Positions 1 to 7,147 of a stretch of 35,572 nucleotides of DNA are shown here, piece after piece. A model generated the notes under the pieces. The model did not search any database. It was not told where the DNA came from and saw only the letters and a list, made by a program, of their open reading frames with translations. The stretch spans positions 418,986 through 454,557 of the forward strand of contig JAQTST010000001.1 of assembly GCA_028711165.1 (NCBI GenBank). The letters are read 5' to 3'. Position 1 is the stretch's first letter. Each line of letters begins with the position of its first letter. The translations under genes and the position numbers were made by a program. The DNA comes from Candidatus Nanoarchaeia archaeon (GTDB lineage Archaea > Nanobdellota > Nanobdellia > Pacearchaeales > GW2011-AR1).

Positions 1-1
1 T

Positions 2-1231
2 GTCCTGCAGGAAGCTGGTTTTAAAACCCCTTCAGAAATTCAGGAGAAAGCGATTCCTCTAGCTCTAGCCGGGAAAGACATAATCGGCGGTTCTGCAACT
101 GGAAGCGGAAAAACTTTAGCATTCGCATCCGCAATTATTGAAAATATTATACCTAATCAGACTATTCAGGCATTAGTCCTTACTCCAACAAGAGAATTAG
201 CAGAACAAGTCGCGAGTTCTATAAGATATTTTTCAAAAAATAAAAGATTGAATGTCATTGCTGTTTACGGCGGAGTTAATATCGGCCCGCAAATCAGACA
301 GCTCTACAGGGCCGACGTTGTCATTGGAACTCCCGGAAGAATTCTTGACCATATAAACAGGAGAACTATGAATTTAAACAATGTAAAAATTCTTGTCCTC
401 GACGAGGTTGACAGAATGTTCGACATGGGATTCAGCAGAGACGTTGAAAATATTCTGCATTACTGCCCGAAGCAAAGACAGACAATGATGTTTTCAGCGA
501 CGATATCTCCTGACATTGATTACCTTGCAAAAAAACATACAATAAATGCTATTCAGGTTTCAGCAGAACCACAAGTTGACCCGAAAAAATTGAAACAGAT
601 TTACTATGATGTTCCTTCTGAAAAAAAGTTTTCATTGTTTGTTCATTTGCTGAAAAAAACTCCAGGCATGGCTATGGTTTTCTGCAACACAAGAAGAAAT
701 GTTGATTTTGTTTACAAAAATCTGAGAAATTTGGGAGTTAATTCGGTGGCAATTCATGGCGGACTTACGCAGAATAACAGAACAAGAATCCTCGGAGATT
801 TCCAGAGACAGAATGTAAAAGTTCTGGTTTGCACCGACGTCGCAGGAAGAGGATTAGATATCAAAGGAGTTACTTATGTCTACAATTATAATATGCCAAA
901 AATAAGCAATGATTATGTCCACAGAATTGGAAGAACAGCGAGGGCAGGAAACGAAGGGAAAGTTGTGAATCTTTTATCCTGCGAGGATTATATGCTTTTT
1001 AGAAAAATAAAGGAAGACGATTCTTTTAAAATTGAAGAAGAGAGACTTCCTGAATTTGAATATGTGATTATAAAACCAGAATTTAAAAAAAGCAACAGGG
1101 GAGGAAATTTTGGCAGGAGAGATTTTTCTGACAGGAAAGATTTCCAGCCAAGACGAGATTCAGGCAGAAGAGATTCTCCAAGAAGAAATTTTTCTCCGAG
1201 AAGAGATAATAGAAACTGGGGAAGAAGATAA
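2..1231 (+). CDS. DEAD-box ATP-dependent RNA helicase, 5' truncated at window edge
   Basis: Frame is open from base 2 (VLQEAGFKTPSEIQEKAIPLALAGKDIIGGSATGSGKT...PTRELAEQ) into the 248..1231 ORF. Motifs: SGKT, PTREL, GTPGR, DEVD, SAT, HRIGRTAR. Arg-rich RRD/SPRR tail. Confidence 0.95.
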   Translation, partial: VLQEAGFKTPSEIQEKAIPLALAGKDIIGGSATGSGKTLAFASAIIENIIPNQTIQALVLTPTRELAEQVASSIRYFSKNKRLNVIAVYGGVNIGPQIRQLYRADVVIGTPGRILDHINRRTMNLNNVKILVLDEVDRMFDMGFSRDVENILHYCPKQRQTMMFSATISPDIDYLAKKHTINAIQVSAEPQVDPKKLKQIYYDVPSEKKFSLFVHLLKKTPGMAMVFCNTRRNVDFVYKNLRNLGVNSVAIHGGLTQNNRTRILGDFQRQNVKVLVCTDVAGRGLDIKGVTYVYNYNMPKISNDYVHRIGRTARAGNEGKVVNLLSCEDYMLFRKIKEDDSFKIEEERLPEFEYVIIKPEFKKSNRGGNFGRRDFSDRKDFQPRRDSGRRDSPRRNFSPRRDNRNWGRR

Positions 1232-1261
1232 ACTTAAAACTATTTCTTTCATTGATTTATC

Positions 1262-2080
1262 ATGAACGTCGAACAAAAAGTCAAGCAAACTCTTGAGAAA
1301 ATAAAATTGTCTAAGAAAGATAAAATATTAGTTGCACTTTCCGGAGGCAAGGATTCGACAGTCACGGCTTATCTTCTGAAAAAATTAGGATATGACATTG
1401 AAGGATTTCACATTAATCTGTCTATGGGAGAATACAGCAAAAAATGCCTGGACGCCGTCGAGAAACTTTGCAATGATTTGAAAATAAAACTCCACCTTTA
1501 CAATATTAAAGATGAAATGGGCGGAAGCATGTGCTATATCAGAAGCGCAATTCAAACGGGAGAGCAGGGGAAGGGTTTGAAGAATTGCGCAATCTGCGGA
1601 GTTATAAAAAAATGGATTATGAACCGCGAAGCGAGAAAAATTGGTGTGAGTAAAATTGCGACAGGACACAATCTCGACGATGAAGTTCAAACTTTTCTTA
1701 TGAATATTCTGAAAGGAAGCCCGCAACTCAGCGCAAATTCCGGAGCAATAACAAAAAATAAAGAAGATAAAAAATTTATAACAAGAATAAAACCTTTGTT
1801 TTACGTCGATGAAAATGATATCAGAGAATATTCAAAAAAGAAAAAACTTCCTGTTGTTTATGAAAAATGCCCATGCGCTTTAGATTCTTACCGAATACAA
1901 ATCAGGCAATTCACAAACAGTTTAACAAAAAAAGAAAAAGAAAATGTCATAAAAAATTTTGACAGACTTTCTGATAAGATACAGAATTTGAAATTAGAAG
2001 GAGAACTGAATTATTGTGAGAAGTGCGGAGAACCTTCGAGAAATAAGATTTGCAGAATGTGCGCGATGATTAAAAAATAA
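1262..2080 (+). CDS. tRNA 2-thiolation protein, Ncs6/TtuA/TtcA-like PP-loop ATPase
   Basis: PP-loop SGGKDS, CAICG, GHNLDDEVQTFLMN, C-terminal CxxC...CxxC zinc finger (CEKCGEPSRNKICRMC). Confidence 0.88.
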   Translation: MNVEQKVKQTLEKIKLSKKDKILVALSGGKDSTVTAYLLKKLGYDIEGFHINLSMGEYSKKCLDAVEKLCNDLKIKLHLYNIKDEMGGSMCYIRSAIQTGEQGKGLKNCAICGVIKKWIMNREARKIGVSKIATGHNLDDEVQTFLMNILKGSPQLSANSGAITKNKEDKKFITRIKPLFYVDENDIREYSKKKKLPVVYEKCPCALDSYRIQIRQFTNSLTKKEKENVIKNFDRLSDKIQNLKLEGELNYCEKCGEPSRNKICRMCAMIKK

Positions 2081-2084
2081 TTTC

Positions 2085-2360
2085 TTATCTTTTAGCTTTC
2101 ATGTAAGCTTCTCTGAACTCACAGGTGCGCATCTTGTCATAATTTATAAAAAATTTCTCCAGACATGCTAAACTATCGACATTGGTTGCAAAACACAAAC
2201 GCCCTTTTGAAAGCAATGAAAGACTGGTTCTATATCCTTTTTCAGGATTGTACAATGGGGGAATATCATGTCCTCTTCCTGCCTTGCAGAAGATTACTTT
2301 TCCCTGACTTAACATTTTTTCTTCGGCAAAGTCGCATTTTAATATTGAAGTATCTATCAT
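2085..2360 (-). CDS. hypothetical protein (91 aa)
   Basis: ORF with an archaeal TATA-like box (TTTTAAACTA on the minus strand) about 30 nt upstream of the ATG. No family recognised. Confidence 0.5.
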   Translation of the reverse strand: MIDTSILKCDFAEEKMLSQGKVIFCKAGRGHDIPPLYNPEKGYRTSLSLLSKGRLCFATNVDSLACLEKFFINYDKMRTCEFREAYMKAKR

Positions 2361-2563
2361 AGTTTTAACTTCAAAAATTAGTTTAAAATAATTTATATAT
2401 CAAAAGATACATATCAAAATTATCTTTTTTCTCGATATTTCTTGTATGCCGCTGTTGTAACTTTAAGTGGAAATAAATGTTTAAATAGTAATTTTTTCTT
2501 TCAATCTAGCTTATACAAGCGATAGAAAAAAAGAGGATATGACATACAAGATGTTGTACAAAA

Positions 2564-2621
2564 GACACCTTATCGGTTTCTTTTGTAAGCTTCCCCTTAA
2601 ATTTGGGTCACGCCTGATAAG
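2564..2621 (+). repeat. dispersed structured repeat, copy A (nrdR 5' leader)
   Basis: GACACCTTATCGGTTTCTTTTGTAAGCTTCCCCTTAAATTTGGGTCACGCCTGATAAG; similar to 6290..6349 and 14643..14705. Confidence 0.8.
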
Positions 2622-2630
2622 CAATAAAAG

Positions 2631-3068
2631 ATGGATTGTCCGTATTGTTTTCACATTGAGTCAAAGGTGACTGATAAGAGGAAATCACCTGAAGGAATTA
2701 GACGGAGGCGTGAATGCCTGAAATGCGGGAAAAGATTCACGACGTATGAAAAAGCAGTGAGAGAAGATTTGTCTGTGATAAAAAAAGACAGACGGCGTGA
2801 GATGTTCGACAGGGGAAAACTCGAGAACGGAATAAACCGGGCTTTTGAAAAGCGTCCTGTTGAGAAGAAAAAAATTGAAAAAATGATAAACGAAATTGAG
2901 GAACAGATAAGGAAGAGAGGAAAAAAAGAAATCAAAAGCTCTGAAATCGGCGAGCTTGTCATGAAAAAAATAAAAAAAATCGACAATGTTGCTTACATCA
3001 GATTTGCATCGGTATACAGAGATTTTCAGGATATAAATGATTTTAAACAGGAAATAAAGAAATTATAA
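2631..3068 (+). CDS. nrdR: NrdR-like transcriptional regulator (zinc ribbon + ATP-cone)
   Basis: N-terminal CPYC...CLKCGKRFTTYE zinc ribbon followed by an ATP-cone; directly upstream of nrdD. Confidence 0.92.
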   Translation: MDCPYCFHIESKVTDKRKSPEGIRRRRECLKCGKRFTTYEKAVREDLSVIKKDRRREMFDRGKLENGINRAFEKRPVEKKKIEKMINEIEEQIRKRGKKEIKSSEIGELVMKKIKKIDNVAYIRFASVYRDFQDINDFKQEIKKL

Positions 3069-3075
3069 CAGAAAG

Positions 3076-5181
3076 ATGGTTGAAAAAATATTAAAGAGGA
3101 ATGGAAAGGTAGATAATTTTGACCCGTCAAAAATAGAAAATGCAATCTGGAAAGCAGTGCAATCTGTCGGCGGGGAAGACAGAGAAAAGACAAAATATAT
3201 TTCTAATTTGGTTGTAAAAAAAATTGAAGATGACATCGGGAGCACAGGGAGAATTCCGCAGGTAGAAGAAGTGCAGGACATAGTTGAAAAAATTTTGATG
3301 GAAGAGGGGCACGCAAAAACTGCAAAGGCTTACATCCTTTACCGGCAGAGTCATGAAGAATTGAGAAGAGTCAAAGGTTTATTCGACACGATAGAAGTTG
3401 TAGAAGATTACCTGCATGGCAGAGACTGGGCGATAAAAGAAAACGCAAATATGGATTTCTCTCTTCAAGGATTGAATAATTTTATTTCGGGGAAAATAGT
3501 TCCAAAATATTGGCTGAGGAAAATTTATCCTGAGAAGGTTAGAAAAGCACATGAAAACGCAGAGATTCATATACATGATTTGGGAACTCTCGGGCCTTAT
3601 TGCGTCGGGTGGGACTTGGAAGATTTGTTAATTACAGGAATTAAAGGGGTTCCGGGGAAAGTCGAAGCTGGTCCTGCGAAACATCTCAGAACTGCTTTGG
3701 GGCAGGTTGTTAATTTTTTCTATACGCTTCAAGGCGAGAGCGCAGGAGCACAGGCATTTTCTAATTTTGATACCTTGCTTGCGCCGTTCATAAAAAAAGA
3801 TAATCTTGATTATTCCGAAGTAAAACAATGCATTCAGGAATTTTTATTTAATGTTAATGTTCCGACGCGTGTTGGTTTTCAGACGCCATTCACGAACATA
3901 ACTATGGATTTGAAAGTGCCGGCTTATCTAAAAGACAAACCCGCAATTATCGGCGGAGAAATGCAAAATGAGAAGTACGGGGATTTCCAGAAAGAGATGG
4001 ATACAATAAATCAGGCTTTTGCTGACTGCATGCTTAAGGGAGATGCTGCGGGCAGATTATTTACTTTCCCTATACCGACGTATAATATCACAAAGGACTT
4101 TGATTGGGACAACCCTGATTATGATCTTTTATGGGAAATGACTGCTAAGTACGGAATTCCTTATTTTTCTAATTTTATTAATTCAGATATGAAACCAGAA
4201 GATGCGAGGAGCATGTGCTGCCGATTGAGACTTGACCAGAAAGAATTGAGAAAAAGGGGCGGGGGTTTATTTGGCTCAAATCCCCAGACAGGCTCGATAG
4301 GAGTTGTTACAATCAATCTACCGAGAATTGGGTACACCTGCAAAGATGAATCTTCTTTTTTCAAACGGCTTGAAGAACTGATGGAAATCAGCAAGGAAAG
4401 TCTGGAGATAAAAAGGAAAACTGTTGAAAATTTCACAGACAGCGGATTGTATCCTTATTCAAAATTTTATTTAAAAAATGTCAAGGCAAGATTTGGAAAA
4501 TATTGGGAGAACCATTTTTCTACGATTGGTATTTTGGGAATGAATGAAGCGATTATGAATTTCATGCCAAACGAAAATATAGCGACGGAAAAGGGCAGAA
4601 ATTTTGCAATAAAAGTTTTGGATTTCATGAGAGACAAGCTGGAAGTGTATCAAAAAGAAACAGGGAAAATTTATAATTTAGAAGCAACTCCAGGGGAAGG
4701 GACAACTTACCGATTTGCGAGCATTGACAAAAAAAGATTTCCGAAAATTATAACTGCAAATGAGGATGCTGTTAAAAAAGGAGCAGCTCCGTATTACACA
4801 AATTCAAGTCAGCTGCCTGTCCACCATACAGATGATTTGTTTAAAGCATTAAGCCTGCAGGATGAATTGCAAACGAAATATACCGGAGGAACAGTATTCC
4901 ATACTTTTGTCGGGGAGAGACTGGACAAAGAAAATGTAAAAATGCTTGTCAGGAAAATTGCAGAAAAGTTCAAACTCCCTTATTTTACAATAACTCCCAC
5001 ATTTTCAGTATGTCAGGAACACGGATATCTGCCTGGGGAACAATATTCCTGCCCAACCTGCTCCAATGAAACAGAAGTTTATTCCAGAGTTGTAGGCTAC
5101 ATTCGTACCAAAGAAAGAATGAACAAAGGCAAACAATCAGAGTTTGATGACAGAAAAATGTTTAAACCTAAAATAGAGTAA
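3076..5181 (+). CDS. nrdD: anaerobic (class III) ribonucleoside-triphosphate reductase
   Basis: N-terminal ATP-cone, NrdD core, C-terminal Cys cluster (CQEHGYLPGEQYSCPTCSNE) and glycyl-radical-like RVVGYIR motif. Confidence 0.95.
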   Translation: MVEKILKRNGKVDNFDPSKIENAIWKAVQSVGGEDREKTKYISNLVVKKIEDDIGSTGRIPQVEEVQDIVEKILMEEGHAKTAKAYILYRQSHEELRRVKGLFDTIEVVEDYLHGRDWAIKENANMDFSLQGLNNFISGKIVPKYWLRKIYPEKVRKAHENAEIHIHDLGTLGPYCVGWDLEDLLITGIKGVPGKVEAGPAKHLRTALGQVVNFFYTLQGESAGAQAFSNFDTLLAPFIKKDNLDYSEVKQCIQEFLFNVNVPTRVGFQTPFTNITMDLKVPAYLKDKPAIIGGEMQNEKYGDFQKEMDTINQAFADCMLKGDAAGRLFTFPIPTYNITKDFDWDNPDYDLLWEMTAKYGIPYFSNFINSDMKPEDARSMCCRLRLDQKELRKRGGGLFGSNPQTGSIGVVTINLPRIGYTCKDESSFFKRLEELMEISKESLEIKRKTVENFTDSGLYPYSKFYLKNVKARFGKYWENHFSTIGILGMNEAIMNFMPNENIATEKGRNFAIKVLDFMRDKLEVYQKETGKIYNLEATPGEGTTYRFASIDKKRFPKIITANEDAVKKGAAPYYTNSSQLPVHHTDDLFKALSLQDELQTKYTGGTVFHTFVGERLDKENVKMLVRKIAEKFKLPYFTITPTFSVCQEHGYLPGEQYSCPTCSNETEVYSRVVGYIRTKERMNKGKQSEFDDRKMFKPKIE

Positions 5182-5182
5182 A

Positions 5183-5929
5183 ATGAAAATAACAGAACTG
5201 AAAAAAATTTCTCTTATAGATTACCCAAGTAAAATTTCTACAATTCTCTTTACTCCGAAATGCAATTACAAATGTCCAACCTGCCATGCAAAACAGATTC
5301 TTCAGAATAAAAAAGAACTTGATGAAAAAGCAATTTTTGAGTATCTCGATTTTGCAAGAGATTTTATCGACGGAGTTGTGATTTGCGGGGGAGAACCGAC
5401 GAGAGAACAGGGGCTAAAATATTTTTTAAGGAAACTAAAAGACAAAGGACTTGCAGTGAAACTCGACACAAACGGGAGCAATTATATTCGTCTGGGGGAA
5501 TTAAAAAAGGAAGGGTTAGTCAAATATGTTGCAATGGACGTGAAGGGGCCGATGAGATTGTACGCAAAACTTGTGGGGGAAGATTTTACCGACGAGAGAG
5601 ATGAGGTTGTGAAAGCAATTGAGGTAGTTTCGCAATTTCCCAATTATGAATTCAGGACAACAGTTGTTCCTGTAACAAGAAGTAAAGGAATTAGTTTTAT
5701 GACTGCAAGAGAAATCGGCGATACAGCCAAATTAATTTATGAATCTACAGGAGATGACAACCATAAATATTTTCTTCAGGGGTTTATTGCGAGAAGCAAA
5801 GATGAAATGGTTGATGAAAAGTTCGCAAAAGAAAATCTTCCTGAGAAATTTTGGGAGACTCCGAAAAAACATTTAGAAGACTGTCTGGCTGAAGCAAAAA
5901 AATATCTGCCGAATGCGAAGATAAGGTAA
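5183..5929 (+). CDS. nrdG: anaerobic RNR activating protein, radical SAM
   Basis: CNYKCPTCH (CX3CX2C) radical SAM motif; follows nrdD. Confidence 0.9.
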   Translation: MKITELKKISLIDYPSKISTILFTPKCNYKCPTCHAKQILQNKKELDEKAIFEYLDFARDFIDGVVICGGEPTREQGLKYFLRKLKDKGLAVKLDTNGSNYIRLGELKKEGLVKYVAMDVKGPMRLYAKLVGEDFTDERDEVVKAIEVVSQFPNYEFRTTVVPVTRSKGISFMTAREIGDTAKLIYESTGDDNHKYFLQGFIARSKDEMVDEKFAKENLPEKFWETPKKHLEDCLAEAKKYLPNAKIR

Positions 5930-5955
5930 AGCAAATCCATAATTTTTATAAATGT

Positions 5956-6300
5956 GTGAAAATGAGTAGTAGCATGACAAACAATGACAGCGTTCCTGAA
6001 CTCACCAGCAAAGAGTTTGAAGAGTTTACAAAAAAGGGGCTGGTGTTTATTGATTTTTTTGCAGAATGGTGCATGCCGTGTGTTATGATGGCGCCTGTTG
6101 TCGACGAGGTAAGCGAGAAATTCAGAAACAAAATAAAATTCGGGAAAGTAAATGTCAGCGATAACGAAGCACTTGCAGGAAAATTTAATGTCAGTTCGAT
6201 TCCTAATTTTATTCTGTTTAAAGACGGAAAAAAAGTTGAGCAGTTTGTCGGAGCGATTGATGCGGACGAACTGGAATTTAAGTTGCGAAGACACCTATAG
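5956..6300 (+). CDS. thioredoxin
   Basis: Thioredoxin fold with AEWCMPC active site and cis-Pro SSIPNFILFKDG; start could also be 5962 or 5977. Confidence 0.92.
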   Translation: MKMSSSMTNNDSVPELTSKEFEEFTKKGLVFIDFFAEWCMPCVMMAPVVDEVSEKFRNKIKFGKVNVSDNEALAGKFNVSSIPNFILFKDGKKVEQFVGAIDADELEFKLRRHL

Positions 6301-6349
6301 GTTTCTTTCGCTTAATCTTCCCTTTAAATTTGGGTCACGCCTGATGAAG
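6290..6349 (+). repeat. dispersed structured repeat, copy B (overlaps thioredoxin stop codon)
   Basis: GACACCTATAGGTTTCTTTCGCTTAATCTTCCCTTTAAATTTGGGTCACGCCTGATGAAG. Confidence 0.8.
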
Positions 6350-6392
6350 TTTGTATAATAATTTTTATAAATAGCAAATTATTTTGTGAGAT

Positions 6393-6620
6393 ATGAAGAG
6401 GATTTTAGAAACAAAAGTCGATGGTGAAAAGATAAAGTATTCTACTCTATTGATAAAAGAAACTAACTGGACTGATATTGGAGCAGTGATGCACATAAGA
6501 GGAACGATTGAAGGAGAACACAGAAAAAATGGGAATAAAGAATTAGTTTTAGTTGCGATGACTCCGAAAGAGTATGAAAATTATCTGAGATATATCAATG
6601 ATGTTGATGACGGAAGATAA
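6393..6620 (+). CDS. hypothetical protein (75 aa)
   Basis: ORF preceded by TATA-like TTTTTATAAATAG. Confidence 0.6.
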   Translation: MKRILETKVDGEKIKYSTLLIKETNWTDIGAVMHIRGTIEGEHRKNGNKELVLVAMTPKEYENYLRYINDVDDGR

Positions 6621-6624
6621 CAAA

Positions 6625-6635
6625 CTTTTTTAAAT
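6625..6635 (+). promoter_or_regulatory. putative TATA box for the tRNA-fragment/tRNA-Lys transcript
   Basis: CTTTTTTAAAT about 30 nt upstream of the tRNA-like fragment at 6662. Confidence 0.5.
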
Positions 6636-6661
6636 CAATTTTTCTAATTAAATTATAATTA

Positions 6662-6738
6662 AGGCTCCGTAGCTCACTGAGGGGCACATCCCCTTACACT
6701 AACCCCTTGCTTAAAACGCATTGATTCGCTACGTGGCC
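6662..6738 (+). other. partial tRNA duplication / tRNA-like element
   Basis: AAGGCTCCGTAGCTCA (6660-6675) repeats the 5' end of tRNA-Lys (6746-6761); followed by AGGGG-CACAT-CCCCT hairpin and CTACGTGGCC, which partly pairs back to GGCTCCGTAG. Confidence 0.5.
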
Positions 6739-6747
6739 AAAACGGAA

Positions 6748-6822
6748 GGCTCCGTAGCTCAGCCTGGTTAGAGCACTGGACTTTTAATCCAGGTGTCGAG
6801 GGTTCAAATCCCTTCGGGGCCA
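6748..6822 (+). tRNA. tRNA-Lys (anticodon TTT), no intron
   Basis: Cloverleaf: GGCTCCG/CGGGGCC acceptor, anticodon arm CTGGA-CTTTTAA-TCCAG, T-loop TTCAAAT. T-run follows. Confidence 0.95.
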
Positions 6823-6863
6823 TTTTTTCTTAGAAAGAAGTATGCAAAAAGAGAAACCAAAAG

Positions 6864-6873
6864 GTTTTTAAAT
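6864..6873 (+). promoter_or_regulatory. putative TATA box for rpoH-rpoB
   Basis: GTTTTTAAAT upstream of rpoH. Confidence 0.5.
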
Positions 6874-6938
6874 TAAATTTTGCTGATTTTTATTATTCCT
6901 AAGTTGCTAAAGTTTAGGTATCCGGAACGTAAATTTTA

Positions 6939-7145
6939 TTGACTAACACCATGCATATTCTCCAACCAAAACACATAAAACTAAATGAAAAAGAAACAGA
7001 AGAACTTCTCAAAAAATTAAATATCTCCAAGGCACAATTGCCGAAAATTCTCTCTGATGATGCCGCACTTCCGGAAGGCTGCGGCGTCGGTGATATAATT
7101 AAAATTGAAAGAAAATCCGGCGAGTATTTCAGGGTTGTTGTTTAA
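6939..7145 (+). CDS. rpoH: DNA-directed RNA polymerase subunit H (Rpb5 C-terminal homolog)
   Basis: HILQPKHIKLNEKETEELLKKLNI...GDIIKIERKSGEYFRVVV; start may be 6951. Confidence 0.92.
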   Translation: MTNTMHILQPKHIKLNEKETEELLKKLNISKAQLPKILSDDAALPEGCGVGDIIKIERKSGEYFRVVV

Positions 7146-7147
7146 AA

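Noticed and set aside
2165-2362. 65-aa plus-strand ORF
   Set aside because: Fully opposite the 91-aa minus-strand ORF that has a better promoter; no supporting features.
5776-6294. 172-aa minus-strand ORF
   Set aside because: Antisense across nrdG and thioredoxin; composition typical of antisense frames.
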